This document shows positions 36,818 through 46,770 of a DNA stretch of 64,000 nt, in pieces (positions within the stretch are counted from its first letter, which is position 1; every line of letters begins with the position of its first letter). The notes beneath the pieces were generated by a model. It had not been told where the DNA came from. It did no database searches and saw nothing but the letters and a program-made list of their open reading frames with translations. Both the position numbers and the translations under genes were made by a program. The stretch is from Spirosoma fluviale (lineage in GTDB: Bacteria > Bacteroidota > Bacteroidia > Cytophagales > Spirosomataceae), in contig CAMDJW010000015.1 in assembly GCA_945901025.1 (NCBI GenBank), forward strand, positions 1 through 64,000. Direction: 5' to 3'.

Positions 36818-39223
36818 TTAATTTCTTAAAGGTTTTCCGCCACTTAATAGGCTTCCGATTCTGTCCATGGTTTTTTGTTCTCCAGTCAACGATAAAAATG
36901 CTTCGCGCTCAAGATCCAATAAATATTGTTCGGTGACTTGTTGGGGTGCATCTAAATCACCACCACAAATAGCAAAAGCTAATTTATTGGCAATCAAGGC
37001 ATCGTGTTCCGAAATATATCGGCCCATCAACATCCCCTGAATTCCTGCTTTGAATAAAGCCAAACCTTGCTTGCCCTCCACCCACACATCGCTTCGGCGA
37101 TTTTTTTGTACATATCCAGCCTCTGCTAACAAGATGGCTTCTTTTTTCGCCTCACTAATGACTTGGCTTCGGTTTAATACAATGCGATCCTGAGTTCGTA
37201 AATAGTTCATTTCAAGCGCCTCATGTGCGGAAGTACTTACTTTTGCTGTCGCAATATTCATGAAGGCTTGTTGGAGTCGGTTCAACTCCACATCCCCCGT
37301 TCTCCGAGCATCTCCCATTCTCAATGCCATCTCTTTCGTTCCTCCACCCGCTGGGATTAAACCTACACCCACTTCCACTAAACCCATATACAACTCTGAA
37401 TGGGCAACGATTTTATCCGCATGTAAATTGATTTCGCAACCACCACCTAAAGCTAAGGTATGGGGCGCTACCACCACCGGAATGCTGGAATAGCGAACGC
37501 GCATCATGGATTCTTGGAACGTGGCAATCATCTGGTTCACCTCGTCGAATTTCTTCTCGATGCCAAACATGTATAACATGCCTAAATTCGCACCTGCCGA
37601 AAAAGCTTCGTTGGATTCATTTCCAATGACCAAACCACGAAAATCTTTTTCCGCCGTTTCAATGGCATAGGCAAGTCCTTCGAGGACACCTTGGCCCATC
37701 GTATTCATTTTTGAATGGAATTCTAAGCCCACAATGCCATCCCCTAAATCGATGATGTGCGCATCGTCATTTTTAAATACCGTATTAGTCGGTTTTAATA
37801 TTTGTAAAGAAATTTGCTTTTCTTGGCCTGGAATGATTTGATAGCTTTTGCTAGCTAAGTCATAATAAAGACGTTTTCCCCCTTCGGTTTTGTAGAAAGT
37901 TGAGTGGCCGAGGGCCAACATCTCACTGACCCATGGCGCTGGAGATAAGCCTAATTCAGCCATCATCGCATTCGCCTTTTCCACGCCAATCGCATCCCAA
38001 GTTTCAAATACGCCCATTTCCCAACCAAAACCTGCACAAATAGCTTGGTCAATTTTCACCAAATCATCTGCGATTTCAGGTACGCGATTCGACGCGTAGC
38101 GGAAACCGTCTAAGATTGTTTTGCGGTAAAACTCACCGGCTAAATCCTGTCCTGCCAATAGAAGCGCGAAGCGATCAGCTAATTGGTCTACCGCTTTCGA
38201 GCGTTCCAGCGTTTCAAAGGAAACACGTTGGGTCGCCCGATATTCAAAGGTCTGTAAATCCAAACTTAAGATGACGGTTTTGCCCGTTGAGTCTTTCGTC
38301 TTTTTATAAAATCCTTGGCCGGTTTTATCGCCAAGCCATTTGTTGTCCATTAATTTTTGCATCATTGAAGGCAATTCGAAAATTGACTTGCTTTCATCAT
38401 CAGTTAACGCCGCATTCAAATTATTTGCGACATGAACGGTGGTATCTAAACCGACCACATCGGAAAGCCGGAAGGTGCCTGATTTCGGTCGGCCTACGAC
38501 TTTAGAGGTCAATTTATCCACTTGCTCTACACTTAATCCTAATTCTTCCACCACTTTCATCGTCTGCATCATGGAATAAACACCGATGCGGTTGGCAATA
38601 AATGCCGGGGTATCTTTACAAAGGACCGTTGCTTTTCCTAATTGCGTTTCGCCATAGGCCAATAAAAATTCAATTACGGCCGGATCCGTTTTTGGAGTCG
38701 GTATGATTTCTAATAAACGTAAATAACGGGGAGGATTAAAGAAGTGAGTTCCGCAAAAATGAGCTTGAAAATCTGCTGAACGGCCTTCCGCCATTAAATG
38801 AATGGGTATTCCAGAGGTATTGGAGGTGATTAAAGTTCCTTCTTTCCTGAATTGCTCCACGCGATCATATAAAGATCTTTTGATGGCCAAATTCTCTACG
38901 ACCACTTCCATGATCCAATCAGCATCTACGATTCCAGACAAATTATCATCAAAATTTCCTAATTGGATATTAGCCGCAAATCCGGCTTGGTATAAAGAGG
39001 CAGGTTTCGATTTTAATGTTTGTTGGAATGCAAGATTTACAATCCTATTCTTCACCAAAGGGCTTTCAAGAGATAAACCCTTCGCTTCTTCTTCTGCATT
39101 CAATTCTTTTGGCGCTATGTCTAAAAGAAGTACCTGTACCCCAATATTTGCGAAATGACAGGCTATACGTGAGCCCATGATTCCTGAGCCTAGTATGGCT
39201 ACTTTTTTAATTGAACGATTCAT
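36818..39223 (-). CDS. fadN: 3-hydroxyacyl-CoA dehydrogenase/enoyl-CoA hydratase fusion, FadN-type
   Basis: Bifunctional beta-oxidation enzyme of 801 residues. The N-terminal part is the NAD-dependent dehydrogenase: VAILGSGIMGSRIACHFA at residues 8-25, catalytic-region HFFNPPRYLRLLEIIPT near 160. The C-terminal part (about 490-700) is a crotonase fold with NTMGQGVLEGL and LALGGGCEINLHADKI. This domain order is the reverse of E. coli FadB and matches Bacillus FadN (YusL). fadA follows after 12 bases, as in the Bacillus fadNA order. No acyl-CoA dehydrogenase (fadE) follows inside this unit; the next event is the terminator at 35553. Confidence 0.92.
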   Translation of the reverse strand: MNRSIKKVAILGSGIMGSRIACHFANIGVQVLLLDIAPKELNAEEEAKGLSLESPLVKNRIVNLAFQQTLKSKPASLYQAGFAANIQLGNFDDNLSGIVDADWIMEVVVENLAIKRSLYDRVEQFRKEGTLITSNTSGIPIHLMAEGRSADFQAHFCGTHFFNPPRYLRLLEIIPTPKTDPAVIEFLLAYGETQLGKATVLCKDTPAFIANRIGVYSMMQTMKVVEELGLSVEQVDKLTSKVVGRPKSGTFRLSDVVGLDTTVHVANNLNAALTDDESKSIFELPSMMQKLMDNKWLGDKTGQGFYKKTKDSTGKTVILSLDLQTFEYRATQRVSFETLERSKAVDQLADRFALLLAGQDLAGEFYRKTILDGFRYASNRVPEIADDLVKIDQAICAGFGWEMGVFETWDAIGVEKANAMMAELGLSPAPWVSEMLALGHSTFYKTEGGKRLYYDLASKSYQIIPGQEKQISLQILKPTNTVFKNDDAHIIDLGDGIVGLEFHSKMNTMGQGVLEGLAYAIETAEKDFRGLVIGNESNEAFSAGANLGMLYMFGIEKKFDEVNQMIATFQESMMRVRYSSIPVVVAPHTLALGGGCEINLHADKIVAHSELYMGLVEVGVGLIPAGGGTKEMALRMGDARRTGDVELNRLQQAFMNIATAKVSTSAHEALEMNYLRTQDRIVLNRSQVISEAKKEAILLAEAGYVQKNRRSDVWVEGKQGLALFKAGIQGMLMGRYISEHDALIANKLAFAICGGDLDAPQQVTEQYLLDLEREAFLSLTGEQKTMDRIGSLLSGGKPLRN

Positions 39224-39426
39224 CAGAAATGATATTTGTTTTTACTAGTTTAATTAGGTTAACTCGCATTGGTTTTCGCAGAATAATTGTTTTGGAAACC
39301 CAAGAAGTAAATATAAATAAAATTTAAAGTGTTATGCAAGCATACTAAATTAAATTTTACAAAACACAATCAAAATCATAAACGCCAAAAATTATGGCAA
39401 TGAACGATTAAAAAATGAGTCTGAAT

Positions 39427-42306
39427 TTACGCGTTTTCCACGTAGCTCGAAATCGGCTCGCAAGCACAAACCAAATTACGATCTCCATAAGCTGAGTCTA
39501 TTCTAGAGACGGTTGGCCAGAATTTTGCCGACTTCACATATGGCAAAGGAAATACCGCTTTTTCTCTTGAATAAGGGCGATTCCACTCACCGATTAAAAC
39601 AATGTTTTGCGTATGCGGTGCATTTTTCAACACATTATTTAGTTTGTCGGCGCTTCCATTTTCCACTTCTCTAATTTCTTCCCGGATACTCAATAAGGCA
39701 TCACAAAAACGATCTAATTCGTCTTTGTTTTCTGATTCTGTCGGTTCGATCATCAGCGTGCCAGCCACTGGAAATGATAGGGTAGGAGCATGGAAACCAT
39801 AATCCATTAAACGTTTCGCAATGTCTTCAGCCTCTACGCCAGCAGAAATTTTAAAGGGTCTGCAATCGACAATCATCTCATGCGCGCAACGGCCTTGAGA
39901 ACCTGTATATAGAATTGGGAATTCTTTTTCCAATCGTGCTTTGATATAATTAGCATTTAAAATCGCTGTTTCCGTAGCCCTTGTCAATCCTTCTCCTCCC
40001 ATCATGGCAATGTATGCGTATGAGATCGCTAAAATACTGGCAGATCCTACTGGCGCAGCTGAAACTGCTCCATGCGATTCTGCAGCAACAGAATCAGTCA
40101 TTACGTGACCAGGTAAAAATGGGACTAATTGTTTCGCGACGCCAATGGGCCCCATTCCAGGTCCACCCCCTCCGTGAGGAATACAAAAAGTCTTATGTAA
40201 ATTTAAGTGACATACATCGGCACCGATCGTCGATGGGGATGTTAATCCCACCTGAGCATTCATATTAGCACCATCCATGTACACTTGTCCGCCAAAATCA
40301 TGAATCATTTGGCAAATTTCCTGAATGGCTTCTTCAAACACCCCATGGGTACTCGGATATGTGACCATTAAACAGGCCAAATTATCTTTGTGCTCTTCCG
40401 CCTTGGCGCGTAAGTCGGCCATATCGATGTTGCCATGGGCATCACAGGAAGTTACGACCACTTTCATGCCCGCCATCACGGCCGAGGCTGGATTTGTTCC
40501 ATGTGCCGAGGAAGGAATTAAAGCAATATTTCGATGCGAATCACCTCTCGAAGCATGATAAGCACGGATTACCATTAAACCCGCATACTCACCTTGGGCT
40601 CCTGAGTTTGGTTGCATCGACATGGCCGCAAAACGGGTAATTTCACATAGCCAATCGTTTAATTCCATGATTAATCGTTGGTACCCTCGCGTCTGATCCC
40701 CCGGTGCAAATGGATGAATTTTTCCAAGTTCAGGCCAAGTCACAGGAATCATTTCAGTCGTCGCATTCAATTTCATCGTACATGAACCTAAGGAAATCAT
40801 GGAATGCACCATGGATAAATCTTTGGATTCTAAGGACTTTAAATAACGCAACATTCCATGTTCGGAATGGTATTTATGAAATACTTCATGTGTCATGAAT
40901 GAGCTCTTACGAGTCAAAGAAGCAGGAATTTGCCAAGCGACCGTTAATTCATCCCCTCCGATGCCATGGTTTTTGGCTCTTTGGAAAAAGGCTAAAATAG
41001 CGACCACCTCATCTTCTGAACTTGTTTCGTCAAGGTTGATGCTCAATTTACTTGGGTCATTTTTAAAGTACCTAAAGTTTCTTTGGGCTTCCTCCGCATA
41101 GGCTCTAATTTCTTCCGTTAACTCTCCTGTCTGAACAGTTAGGGTGTCAAAATGCTGAGTATTCTCTAGGGTAAAGCCTAATTTTTTAAGTCCGGCGGCC
41201 AACAATTCCGTCAATCCATACATTTTTCCAGCGATATTTTTCAATCCTTCTGGTCCATGGTAAATGGCATAGGCTGCTGCCATGATGGATAAAAGTACTT
41301 GGGCCGTACAAATATTGGAAGTCGCTTTTTCTCTACGAATATGTTGTTCGCGGGTTTGCAAGGCCATTCTTAAGGCACGATTTCCTTCTGAATCTACGGA
41401 AACCCCAATGATCCTTCCCGGAATACTTCTCTTGTATTTTTCTTTTGTGGCAAAAAATGCGGCATGCGGTCCACCAAATCCCATAGGAACTCCAAATCGT
41501 TGGGAACAACCCACCACGACATCAGCGCCCCATTCTCCCGGAGGAGTTAATAAAGTAAGAGCTAAAAGATCCGCCGCTACGACCACTTGGACATCGTTTT
41601 CTTTCGCTGCTTCCACTAAATTTTTATAATCAAACACTTCGCCATTGGCCGCAGGATATTGCAATAACATTCCAAAAAATTTCGTGTCTGTTACATCGAT
41701 GGCTTGATGATTCCCGACAATAATTTCAATGCCGATAGGTTCAGCACGGGTTTTTAATAGGTCGATCGTTTGAGGTAAACAAAGGGAAGAAACAAAAAAT
41801 GCATCACCCTTATCGGATGATTTTTGACCAAACAACATCGTCATCGCTTCTGCGGCAGCTGTTCCTTCGTCGAGCAAAGAGGCATTAGCTAATTCCATGC
41901 CAGTCAGGTCGATGATCAATGTTTGGTAGTTCAATAACATCTCTAACCTTCCTTGCGCAATTTCCGCTTGGTAGGGGGTGTAAGCTGTATACCATGCCGG
42001 ATTTTCTAAAATATTTCTCAGAATAACCGTGGGTGTAATCGTGTCATAATAGCCTAAACCTATGTGACTTTTAAATATCTTATTTTGCCCCATGATTTGT
42101 TTAAAATCCCGTAAAAACTCAAACTCAGTTTTAGGATTTGGTAAACGTAATTCACGTTCCAAACGGATTTTAGCAGGGACAGTTTGATCGATGAGTGTCG
42201 CAAGACTATTGACTCCAATAGTTTTTAACATCGCATCTAAATCCTTAGGATTTGAATTATTATGTCTCAATGAAAAATCTTCTCGGTATTTGAAATTTGG
42301 GTGCAT
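39427..42306 (-). CDS. gcvP: Glycine dehydrogenase (decarboxylating), P-protein
   Basis: PLP-dependent decarboxylase of the glycine cleavage system. The protein (959 residues) is a full-length single-chain P-protein: both halves are present, with the PLP lysine in [20 protein letters not shown] near residue 703 and the N-terminal half with [18 protein letters not shown]. The frame opens at TTG 42342, but ATG 42306 ([16 protein letters not shown]) gives the usual start and length. gcvT and gcvH are not in the window. The glycine that the operon at 53604-59510 may produce could be consumed here. Confidence 0.96.
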   Translation of the reverse strand: MHPNFKYREDFSLRHNNSNPKDLDAMLKTIGVNSLATLIDQTVPAKIRLERELRLPNPKTEFEFLRDFKQIMGQNKIFKSHIGLGYYDTITPTVILRNILENPAWYTAYTPYQAEIAQGRLEMLLNYQTLIIDLTGMELANASLLDEGTAAAEAMTMLFGQKSSDKGDAFFVSSLCLPQTIDLLKTRAEPIGIEIIVGNHQAIDVTDTKFFGMLLQYPAANGEVFDYKNLVEAAKENDVQVVVAADLLALTLLTPPGEWGADVVVGCSQRFGVPMGFGGPHAAFFATKEKYKRSIPGRIIGVSVDSEGNRALRMALQTREQHIRREKATSNICTAQVLLSIMAAAYAIYHGPEGLKNIAGKMYGLTELLAAGLKKLGFTLENTQHFDTLTVQTGELTEEIRAYAEEAQRNFRYFKNDPSKLSINLDETSSEDEVVAILAFFQRAKNHGIGGDELTVAWQIPASLTRKSSFMTHEVFHKYHSEHGMLRYLKSLESKDLSMVHSMISLGSCTMKLNATTEMIPVTWPELGKIHPFAPGDQTRGYQRLIMELNDWLCEITRFAAMSMQPNSGAQGEYAGLMVIRAYHASRGDSHRNIALIPSSAHGTNPASAVMAGMKVVVTSCDAHGNIDMADLRAKAEEHKDNLACLMVTYPSTHGVFEEAIQEICQMIHDFGGQVYMDGANMNAQVGLTSPSTIGADVCHLNLHKTFCIPHGGGGPGMGPIGVAKQLVPFLPGHVMTDSVAAESHGAVSAAPVGSASILAISYAYIAMMGGEGLTRATETAILNANYIKARLEKEFPILYTGSQGRCAHEMIVDCRPFKISAGVEAEDIAKRLMDYGFHAPTLSFPVAGTLMIEPTESENKDELDRFCDALLSIREEIREVENGSADKLNNVLKNAPHTQNIVLIGEWNRPYSREKAVFPLPYVKSAKFWPTVSRIDSAYGDRNLVCACEPISSYVENA

Positions 42307-42339
42307 AGTTGATTGCGGGAATTTTGTTGAAAAACTTGA

Positions 42340-42347
42340 CAAAAATA
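42340..42347 (-). promoter_or_regulatory. Possible -7 promoter element of gcvP
   Basis: On the minus strand this reads TATTTTTG, an exact TAnnTTTG match 33 bases before the chosen ATG of gcvP. The alternative TTG start would overlap it, which supports the ATG. No clear -33 element. Confidence 0.4.
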
Positions 42348-42398
42348 ATCTTTTTTTAGGGATTTATTTTTCAATTATTAACTTCGCCTTCCCAAAAA

Positions 42399-44009
42399 AT
42401 GTTTTACAAAATGAAAAAATCAACAATCTATGTATTAGCCCTAATTTTAGTGGCTAAATTAATTCCAACAATTGTGTTGGCCCAAGGAAATCCAGTACCA
42501 TTTGCATATAGTATTAAGGCGGAGGACTTAAAAAAGCACTTGACATTTTTAGCTTCTGATAGCTTGAAAGGTAGAAATACAGGTTCAGCCGAGCAAAAAG
42601 TGGCAGCTAATTATATTGCTGATCATTTTAAGAAGGTAGGTTTAGCACCCGTCCAAGGAAGTTATTTTCAAAAGGTAGGCTTAGCAAATCGTTCATGGTC
42701 AACTGTTTCATTTTCTTCCCGAGGAAAAAATTATGAATACATGGACCAATTTATGGCAACTGCTTTGGCACCCGTGGCTGCAAATTCAAAATTTTCTGCG
42801 GTTTTTGCAGGCTTTGGTGTCGAGCAAGGAGCTTATTCAGATTTTAGCCAATTAAAAGCAAAAGGCGCTATTGTTATTGCATTTGAAGGTGAGGCGAAAG
42901 ATGAATCTGGAAATTATGTGCTGTCTGGCACGAAGGATCCTTCTATTTTCGGCAAAGGAGATGGTTGGAAAGAAAAATTAAAAAGATCTCAGGCTGCAGG
43001 TGCTAAAGGCTTGATTTTAATTTCATCAAAGTCTGATAAAGATTTTGGAAGTGATTTGCGTCAACGTCAAATCATGATGAAGCGGTTTGGTAATGAACGT
43101 ATGGTCTTTACAGATCAAGAAGCTGCCGCGAATGAGGCGCCTGTATTAATGGTTTCTGCTGCTGTGGCTGCTGAAATGTTAGGAACTACTGTAACCGAAT
43201 TATTAGCTTTTAAATCGGATTTGGTACGCCAGAAAAAATCAGTATCCTCTAAGTTTAAGCCAGCGCCTATCAATTTAACGATTGAAAGAACTGAAAAACC
43301 CGTGGATACGTACAATGTGGTTGGCTTTTTAGAGGGGGCAGATAAAAAGGATGAGGTAGTTGTTATCACAGCGCATTATGATCATATCGGGGTTTCTGCC
43401 GATGGAAAAATTAACAATGGAGCGAATGATGATGGTTCGGGTACTGTGACTGTGATGCAAGTAGCGGAGGCCTTTGGTCGGGCTGCTGCGGCTGGTAACA
43501 AACCGCGCAGAAGTATATTGTTTATGACGGTGACTGGGGAAGAAAAGGAATTATTGGGTTCTGAATATTATTCCAATCACCCTTTGTTTCCATTGGAAAA
43601 TACGGTTTGTGATTTAAATATTGACATGACGGGACGCCGTGATGAGGGACATGAAGGAAAGCCAGATTATATATATGTGATTGGATCAGATAAATTGTCA
43701 TCTCAATTACATGATGTGCTTTTAGAGCAAAACAAAAAACACATGGGATTGGATTTAGATTTTACATTCAATGATCCGAATGATCCAAATCGTTTTTATT
43801 ACCGTTCAGACCATTATAGTTTTGCCAAGAAAAAAATCCCCGTAGCATTTTTCTTTAATGGGGTTCATGAAGATTACCATCAGCCGGGCGATGATGTCGA
43901 AAAAATTGATTTTGACCAAGTTCAGAAAATAGGCCGATTGGTATTTTATATGGCTTGGGATATTACAAATCGCAATGAACGATTAAAGGTTGATTCAAAT
44001 AAGCCTTAA
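42399..44009 (+). CDS. Exported M28 family metallopeptidase with PA-like insert
   Basis: Secreted zinc aminopeptidase-like protein of 536 residues. It has a signal peptide (to about residue 29, ending IVLAQ), a PA-type domain around residues 130-260, and the M28 catalytic core: HYDHIG near 326 and NGANDDGSGT (zinc ligands His and Asp), TGEEKELLGSEYY (catalytic and ligand glutamates), NIDMTGR, and a late histidine in NGVHEDYHQPGDD. It probably degrades peptides in the periplasm or outside. The ATG at 42411 (MKKSTIYVL) is an alternative start. A terminator follows at 44030. Confidence 0.9.
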   Translation: MFYKMKKSTIYVLALILVAKLIPTIVLAQGNPVPFAYSIKAEDLKKHLTFLASDSLKGRNTGSAEQKVAANYIADHFKKVGLAPVQGSYFQKVGLANRSWSTVSFSSRGKNYEYMDQFMATALAPVAANSKFSAVFAGFGVEQGAYSDFSQLKAKGAIVIAFEGEAKDESGNYVLSGTKDPSIFGKGDGWKEKLKRSQAAGAKGLILISSKSDKDFGSDLRQRQIMMKRFGNERMVFTDQEAAANEAPVLMVSAAVAAEMLGTTVTELLAFKSDLVRQKKSVSSKFKPAPINLTIERTEKPVDTYNVVGFLEGADKKDEVVVITAHYDHIGVSADGKINNGANDDGSGTVTVMQVAEAFGRAAAAGNKPRRSILFMTVTGEEKELLGSEYYSNHPLFPLENTVCDLNIDMTGRRDEGHEGKPDYIYVIGSDKLSSQLHDVLLEQNKKHMGLDLDFTFNDPNDPNRFYYRSDHYSFAKKKIPVAFFFNGVHEDYHQPGDDVEKIDFDQVQKIGRLVFYMAWDITNRNERLKVDSNKP

Positions 44010-44029
44010 AGAATTTCTATTGTAAGTGT

Positions 44030-44068
44030 ATAGCGTTTGGCGAGAAATTTGTCAAACGCTATTTTTTT
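44030..44068 (+). terminator. Intrinsic terminator of the M28 peptidase gene
   Basis: ATAGCGTTTG (44030-44039) pairs with CAAACGCTAT (44053-44062), followed by TTTTTT. The 3' arm covers the stop codon of the convergent DUF4954 gene. Confidence 0.88.
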
Positions 44069-46248
44069 ATCATGGCCAGTAAACCTTTTAATTTGAGATT
44101 GAAGCTGTTTGATTTCTCTTTGGCATCAGCAATAAATTCATTTTCATGGATGGGCCCTATGACCTTTTCCATCTCTTCTTCGCTTCCAAACATAGCTAAT
44201 CGGAAGGGATCTTTAAAATCTTTTGCCCTAGAATTCTCAATTCCCGCAGTTAAAAATTCCGACATATCCATGGCTTTTCCAAGCCATTTTTGAATAAATA
44301 CAGGGCTGTTGACAGGCTGGTCAATCACTTGCATCAAACCATTGAGGGCATTTTCAAATTTTTGATCATAGTAAAGCGATGCTTGTTTTTCATAAATTGC
44401 ATGTACCTGAGTCCATCGATTTATTTGTCCTATTTTAATGTTATTTCTCAAGTCAGATACAACACCCGCTGGGATAATTTGACCACCTATGTTATCCCAT
44501 TTTTGTATCGCAGTGGCATTTTCAAGGGTATTATGTAAAAGGTCTAGGGGAGCTTTATTAGGATTTCTCTCCATGGTTGCGAGCCATTCTTTAGCTGCAT
44601 GATAAAATAATAAATCATTGAAGATTTGATAGGCTCGGTGGCATTTCGCTACCCTTGTTTTTCGTTTTGAATTTTCAATATTTTCCGCATAAATGGCTAA
44701 GGGATTGTTGGCATTTTCAGGGTCCAATAACCACGATTTTCCTAAGGCCATGGATTTTTCTTTGGAGAGATTAGGCTCCAATGTATTTCCCACCCAAAAT
44801 TCCATCCGTTTGATCCCTTCCAAAATTTCAGAAACGGTATCTGGCGCCAAAAAATCATATTCTAGCAACATATTTTTGTCGGTGCGAACATCTCTTTTGT
44901 CGAATTTCCATGCATTTCTAGCTAATGCATACATATTATATTGAAACCAATAACCGGCGATAATCAATAATCCCCCGGTGGCTTCATCGTTGCCCAACAA
45001 AGAAAAGGGCATGGGATTGTGAATTTCAGCCGGGTAATTTCCCTTTGAAATTAAGTTGAAAGATGCGAATTTAGAATTATGCTTTAGCGCAACGGCCAAG
45101 CCTGGCCAAAATCCTCGGCCCGCCTGCAATTCACCATCGGCCCCTCTCGAATTATGGTTAGATCCTAATGTGGCTCCTGCGGCCATATTGCTTTGACCTT
45201 TAATCACAGAGGCACATAAAAATGAATTGTTATGATGCTGCTCATGGGCAGGGAAAATCAAGGAGTTTAACACTTCGCAACAAGAAATAGTGGAGTTGCT
45301 ACCCAGAAACGAATTGATGAGTCGGGCGCCATATTTCAACTGTGAATGCGCCTCTAATATAAAACGAACGGCTTTGACTCCGTAAAAAATTCGGCAACCT
45401 TCATGAATGATTCCATTGACAATTTCACAGCCTTCCCCTATTTGCGTGGAGGCATGCGGGAATGATAAAATGGTCAGATTTTTTAGTTTATTGGCTCCTT
45501 TAATGTAAGTGTCGGAACCCATGTTGACGTCTTTAATGATGCCCGTGTTTTTTATCACCGTACGGTCGCCGATTTGTCCATAGAAACCACGTTCGCTTGA
45601 AAATTCGGCTTTAGTCATCTCTAAATATCTGCGCTGTAATTCTGAATCTTCCCGATCTTGCATCCATAAATAGGCGTCTGCTGGGCGCATACCAATGAAC
45701 GGCACCACTTTTCTTCCGCCATTTTCATTGCCTAATTCCAACCAAATTCGAATGCGTTCATCTTCTCCATCCTTCACATTTCCATTCCCAAATTTGGCGG
45801 TTGACGTCGTCGCTAATTCATTTACTTGAAGAATCATTACTTCGTTGCCCATTTGATAATGCGAAAGTAAATTGACCCGATCGATGGCCACATTATCACC
45901 AAAATCACTAGAAATAATCGTGCTATTGTAAAGACCTACCGGCATGCGCAGGTTTTTGAATTCGAGGTAGCAACTCTCTAAAATACCGATTCGATTAATG
46001 CCAAAAAATCGACAGTTTTTGACTAAGTATGGATTGAATCCTTCTTTTACGTGGATAGCATCCCAGCTTTCGGCTTGATTTAAATTAGCCTCCAATATTT
46101 CAATTTCTTTCGTAGACAATGCCCGAAAATCAGATGAATTAATATTTTTTAATCGATGGTCAAACTCGGATTGCCCTTTTTTTAAATATTCTTGAGGAAC
46201 AAAATTATATCCTAGATCGGACAATGGCTTTTTATCGATTCGATTCAT
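44059..46248 (-). CDS. DUF4954 protein with hexapeptide-like beta-helix
   Basis: A 729-residue cytoplasmic-looking protein (no signal, no membrane segment). Residues about 80-420 read as imperfect hexapeptide repeats of a left-handed beta-helix (IGDRTVIKNTGIIKD, IGEGCEIVNGIIHEGCRI). They end in a block with AHEQHHNNSFLCASVIKGQ, MAAGATLGSNHNSRGADGE and WPGLAVALKHNSKF. The rest is a helical C-terminal half. I recognise this as the DUF4954 family; similar folds occur in sugar nucleotidyltransferases and acyltransferases, but no catalytic domain of those is evident. It overlaps the upstream VOC gene by 4 bases (ATGA), so the two may share a pathway. Confidence 0.78.
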   Translation of the reverse strand: MNRIDKKPLSDLGYNFVPQEYLKKGQSEFDHRLKNINSSDFRALSTKEIEILEANLNQAESWDAIHVKEGFNPYLVKNCRFFGINRIGILESCYLEFKNLRMPVGLYNSTIISSDFGDNVAIDRVNLLSHYQMGNEVMILQVNELATTSTAKFGNGNVKDGEDERIRIWLELGNENGGRKVVPFIGMRPADAYLWMQDREDSELQRRYLEMTKAEFSSERGFYGQIGDRTVIKNTGIIKDVNMGSDTYIKGANKLKNLTILSFPHASTQIGEGCEIVNGIIHEGCRIFYGVKAVRFILEAHSQLKYGARLINSFLGSNSTISCCEVLNSLIFPAHEQHHNNSFLCASVIKGQSNMAAGATLGSNHNSRGADGELQAGRGFWPGLAVALKHNSKFASFNLISKGNYPAEIHNPMPFSLLGNDEATGGLLIIAGYWFQYNMYALARNAWKFDKRDVRTDKNMLLEYDFLAPDTVSEILEGIKRMEFWVGNTLEPNLSKEKSMALGKSWLLDPENANNPLAIYAENIENSKRKTRVAKCHRAYQIFNDLLFYHAAKEWLATMERNPNKAPLDLLHNTLENATAIQKWDNIGGQIIPAGVVSDLRNNIKIGQINRWTQVHAIYEKQASLYYDQKFENALNGLMQVIDQPVNSPVFIQKWLGKAMDMSEFLTAGIENSRAKDFKDPFRLAMFGSEEEMEKVIGPIHENEFIADAKEKSNSFNLKLKGLLAMIKK

Positions 46249-46640
46249 ATTTCATAAAATTCAATGGGCAAATCGTCCGGATCAGCGATGAAAGTAAATT
46301 TTTTACCTGTGAATTCATCGATACGAATGGGCTCAGAACTGATGTTTTCCGCGGTTAATTGTTGGACCGTTTCTTCAATATTTTTCACTTGGAATGCCAA
46401 ATGCCTTAATCCACAGGCCTCAGGCCTAGAAGGTCTTTTAGGTGGATTGGGAAATGAAAATAGTTCGATGATGTACTGTTGACCGAGCGCCAAATCTAAT
46501 TTGTAAGAATCTCGGGTTTCTCGGTATACTTCTCGGACAACGCTAAGGCCTAATTTTTCAGTATAGAATTTTTTTGAAATTGCGTAATCACTGCAAATAA
46601 TGGCAATGTGATGCACGGAGCTTATTCCTAAATTTCCCAT
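46245..46640 (-). CDS. VOC family (glyoxalase/dioxygenase fold) protein, YaeR-like
   Basis: A 131-residue single-domain metalloprotein. Two beta-alpha-beta-beta-beta modules are visible: SSVHHIAIICSDYAISKKFY and GLRHLAFQVKNIEE. The likely metal ligands are the histidines of HHIAI and GLRHLAF, the glutamate of IIELFSF, and the terminal glutamate of DLPIEFYEI. The block REVYRETRDSYKLDLAL marks the YaeR/GloA2-like group, whose substrate is unknown. Its stop overlaps the DUF4954 start. Confidence 0.85.
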   Translation of the reverse strand: MGNLGISSVHHIAIICSDYAISKKFYTEKLGLSVVREVYRETRDSYKLDLALGQQYIIELFSFPNPPKRPSRPEACGLRHLAFQVKNIEETVQQLTAENISSEPIRIDEFTGKKFTFIADPDDLPIEFYEI

Positions 46641-46728
46641 GAATGGATTTTAAAAAGCTTGTTTTTCAATGAAAACAGAATCATACAGGAACCTTTTAAT
46701 TGATACATATTTTGGCAGATTGAAGGTA

Positions 46729-46736
46729 CAAAAATA
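46729..46736 (-). promoter_or_regulatory. Possible -7 promoter element of the VOC-DUF4954 unit
   Basis: On the minus strand this reads TATTTTTG (exact TAnnTTTG). It lies about 90 bases before the VOC start, giving a leader of about 80 bases. No -33 match was found. Confidence 0.38.
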
Positions 46737-46770
46737 CGTAAAATATTGCCGTTTTGTAATTGATTTTAAA

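Noticed and set aside
36818-39223. E. coli-type FadB
   Set aside because: The dehydrogenase part comes first and the hydratase part last, the reverse of FadB; it matches the FadN arrangement.
39224-39426. Regulatory RNA or terminator between gcvP and fadN
   Set aside because: I found no stable stem followed by T-run and no aptamer blocks such as a glycine riboswitch; the sequence is plain AT-rich spacer.
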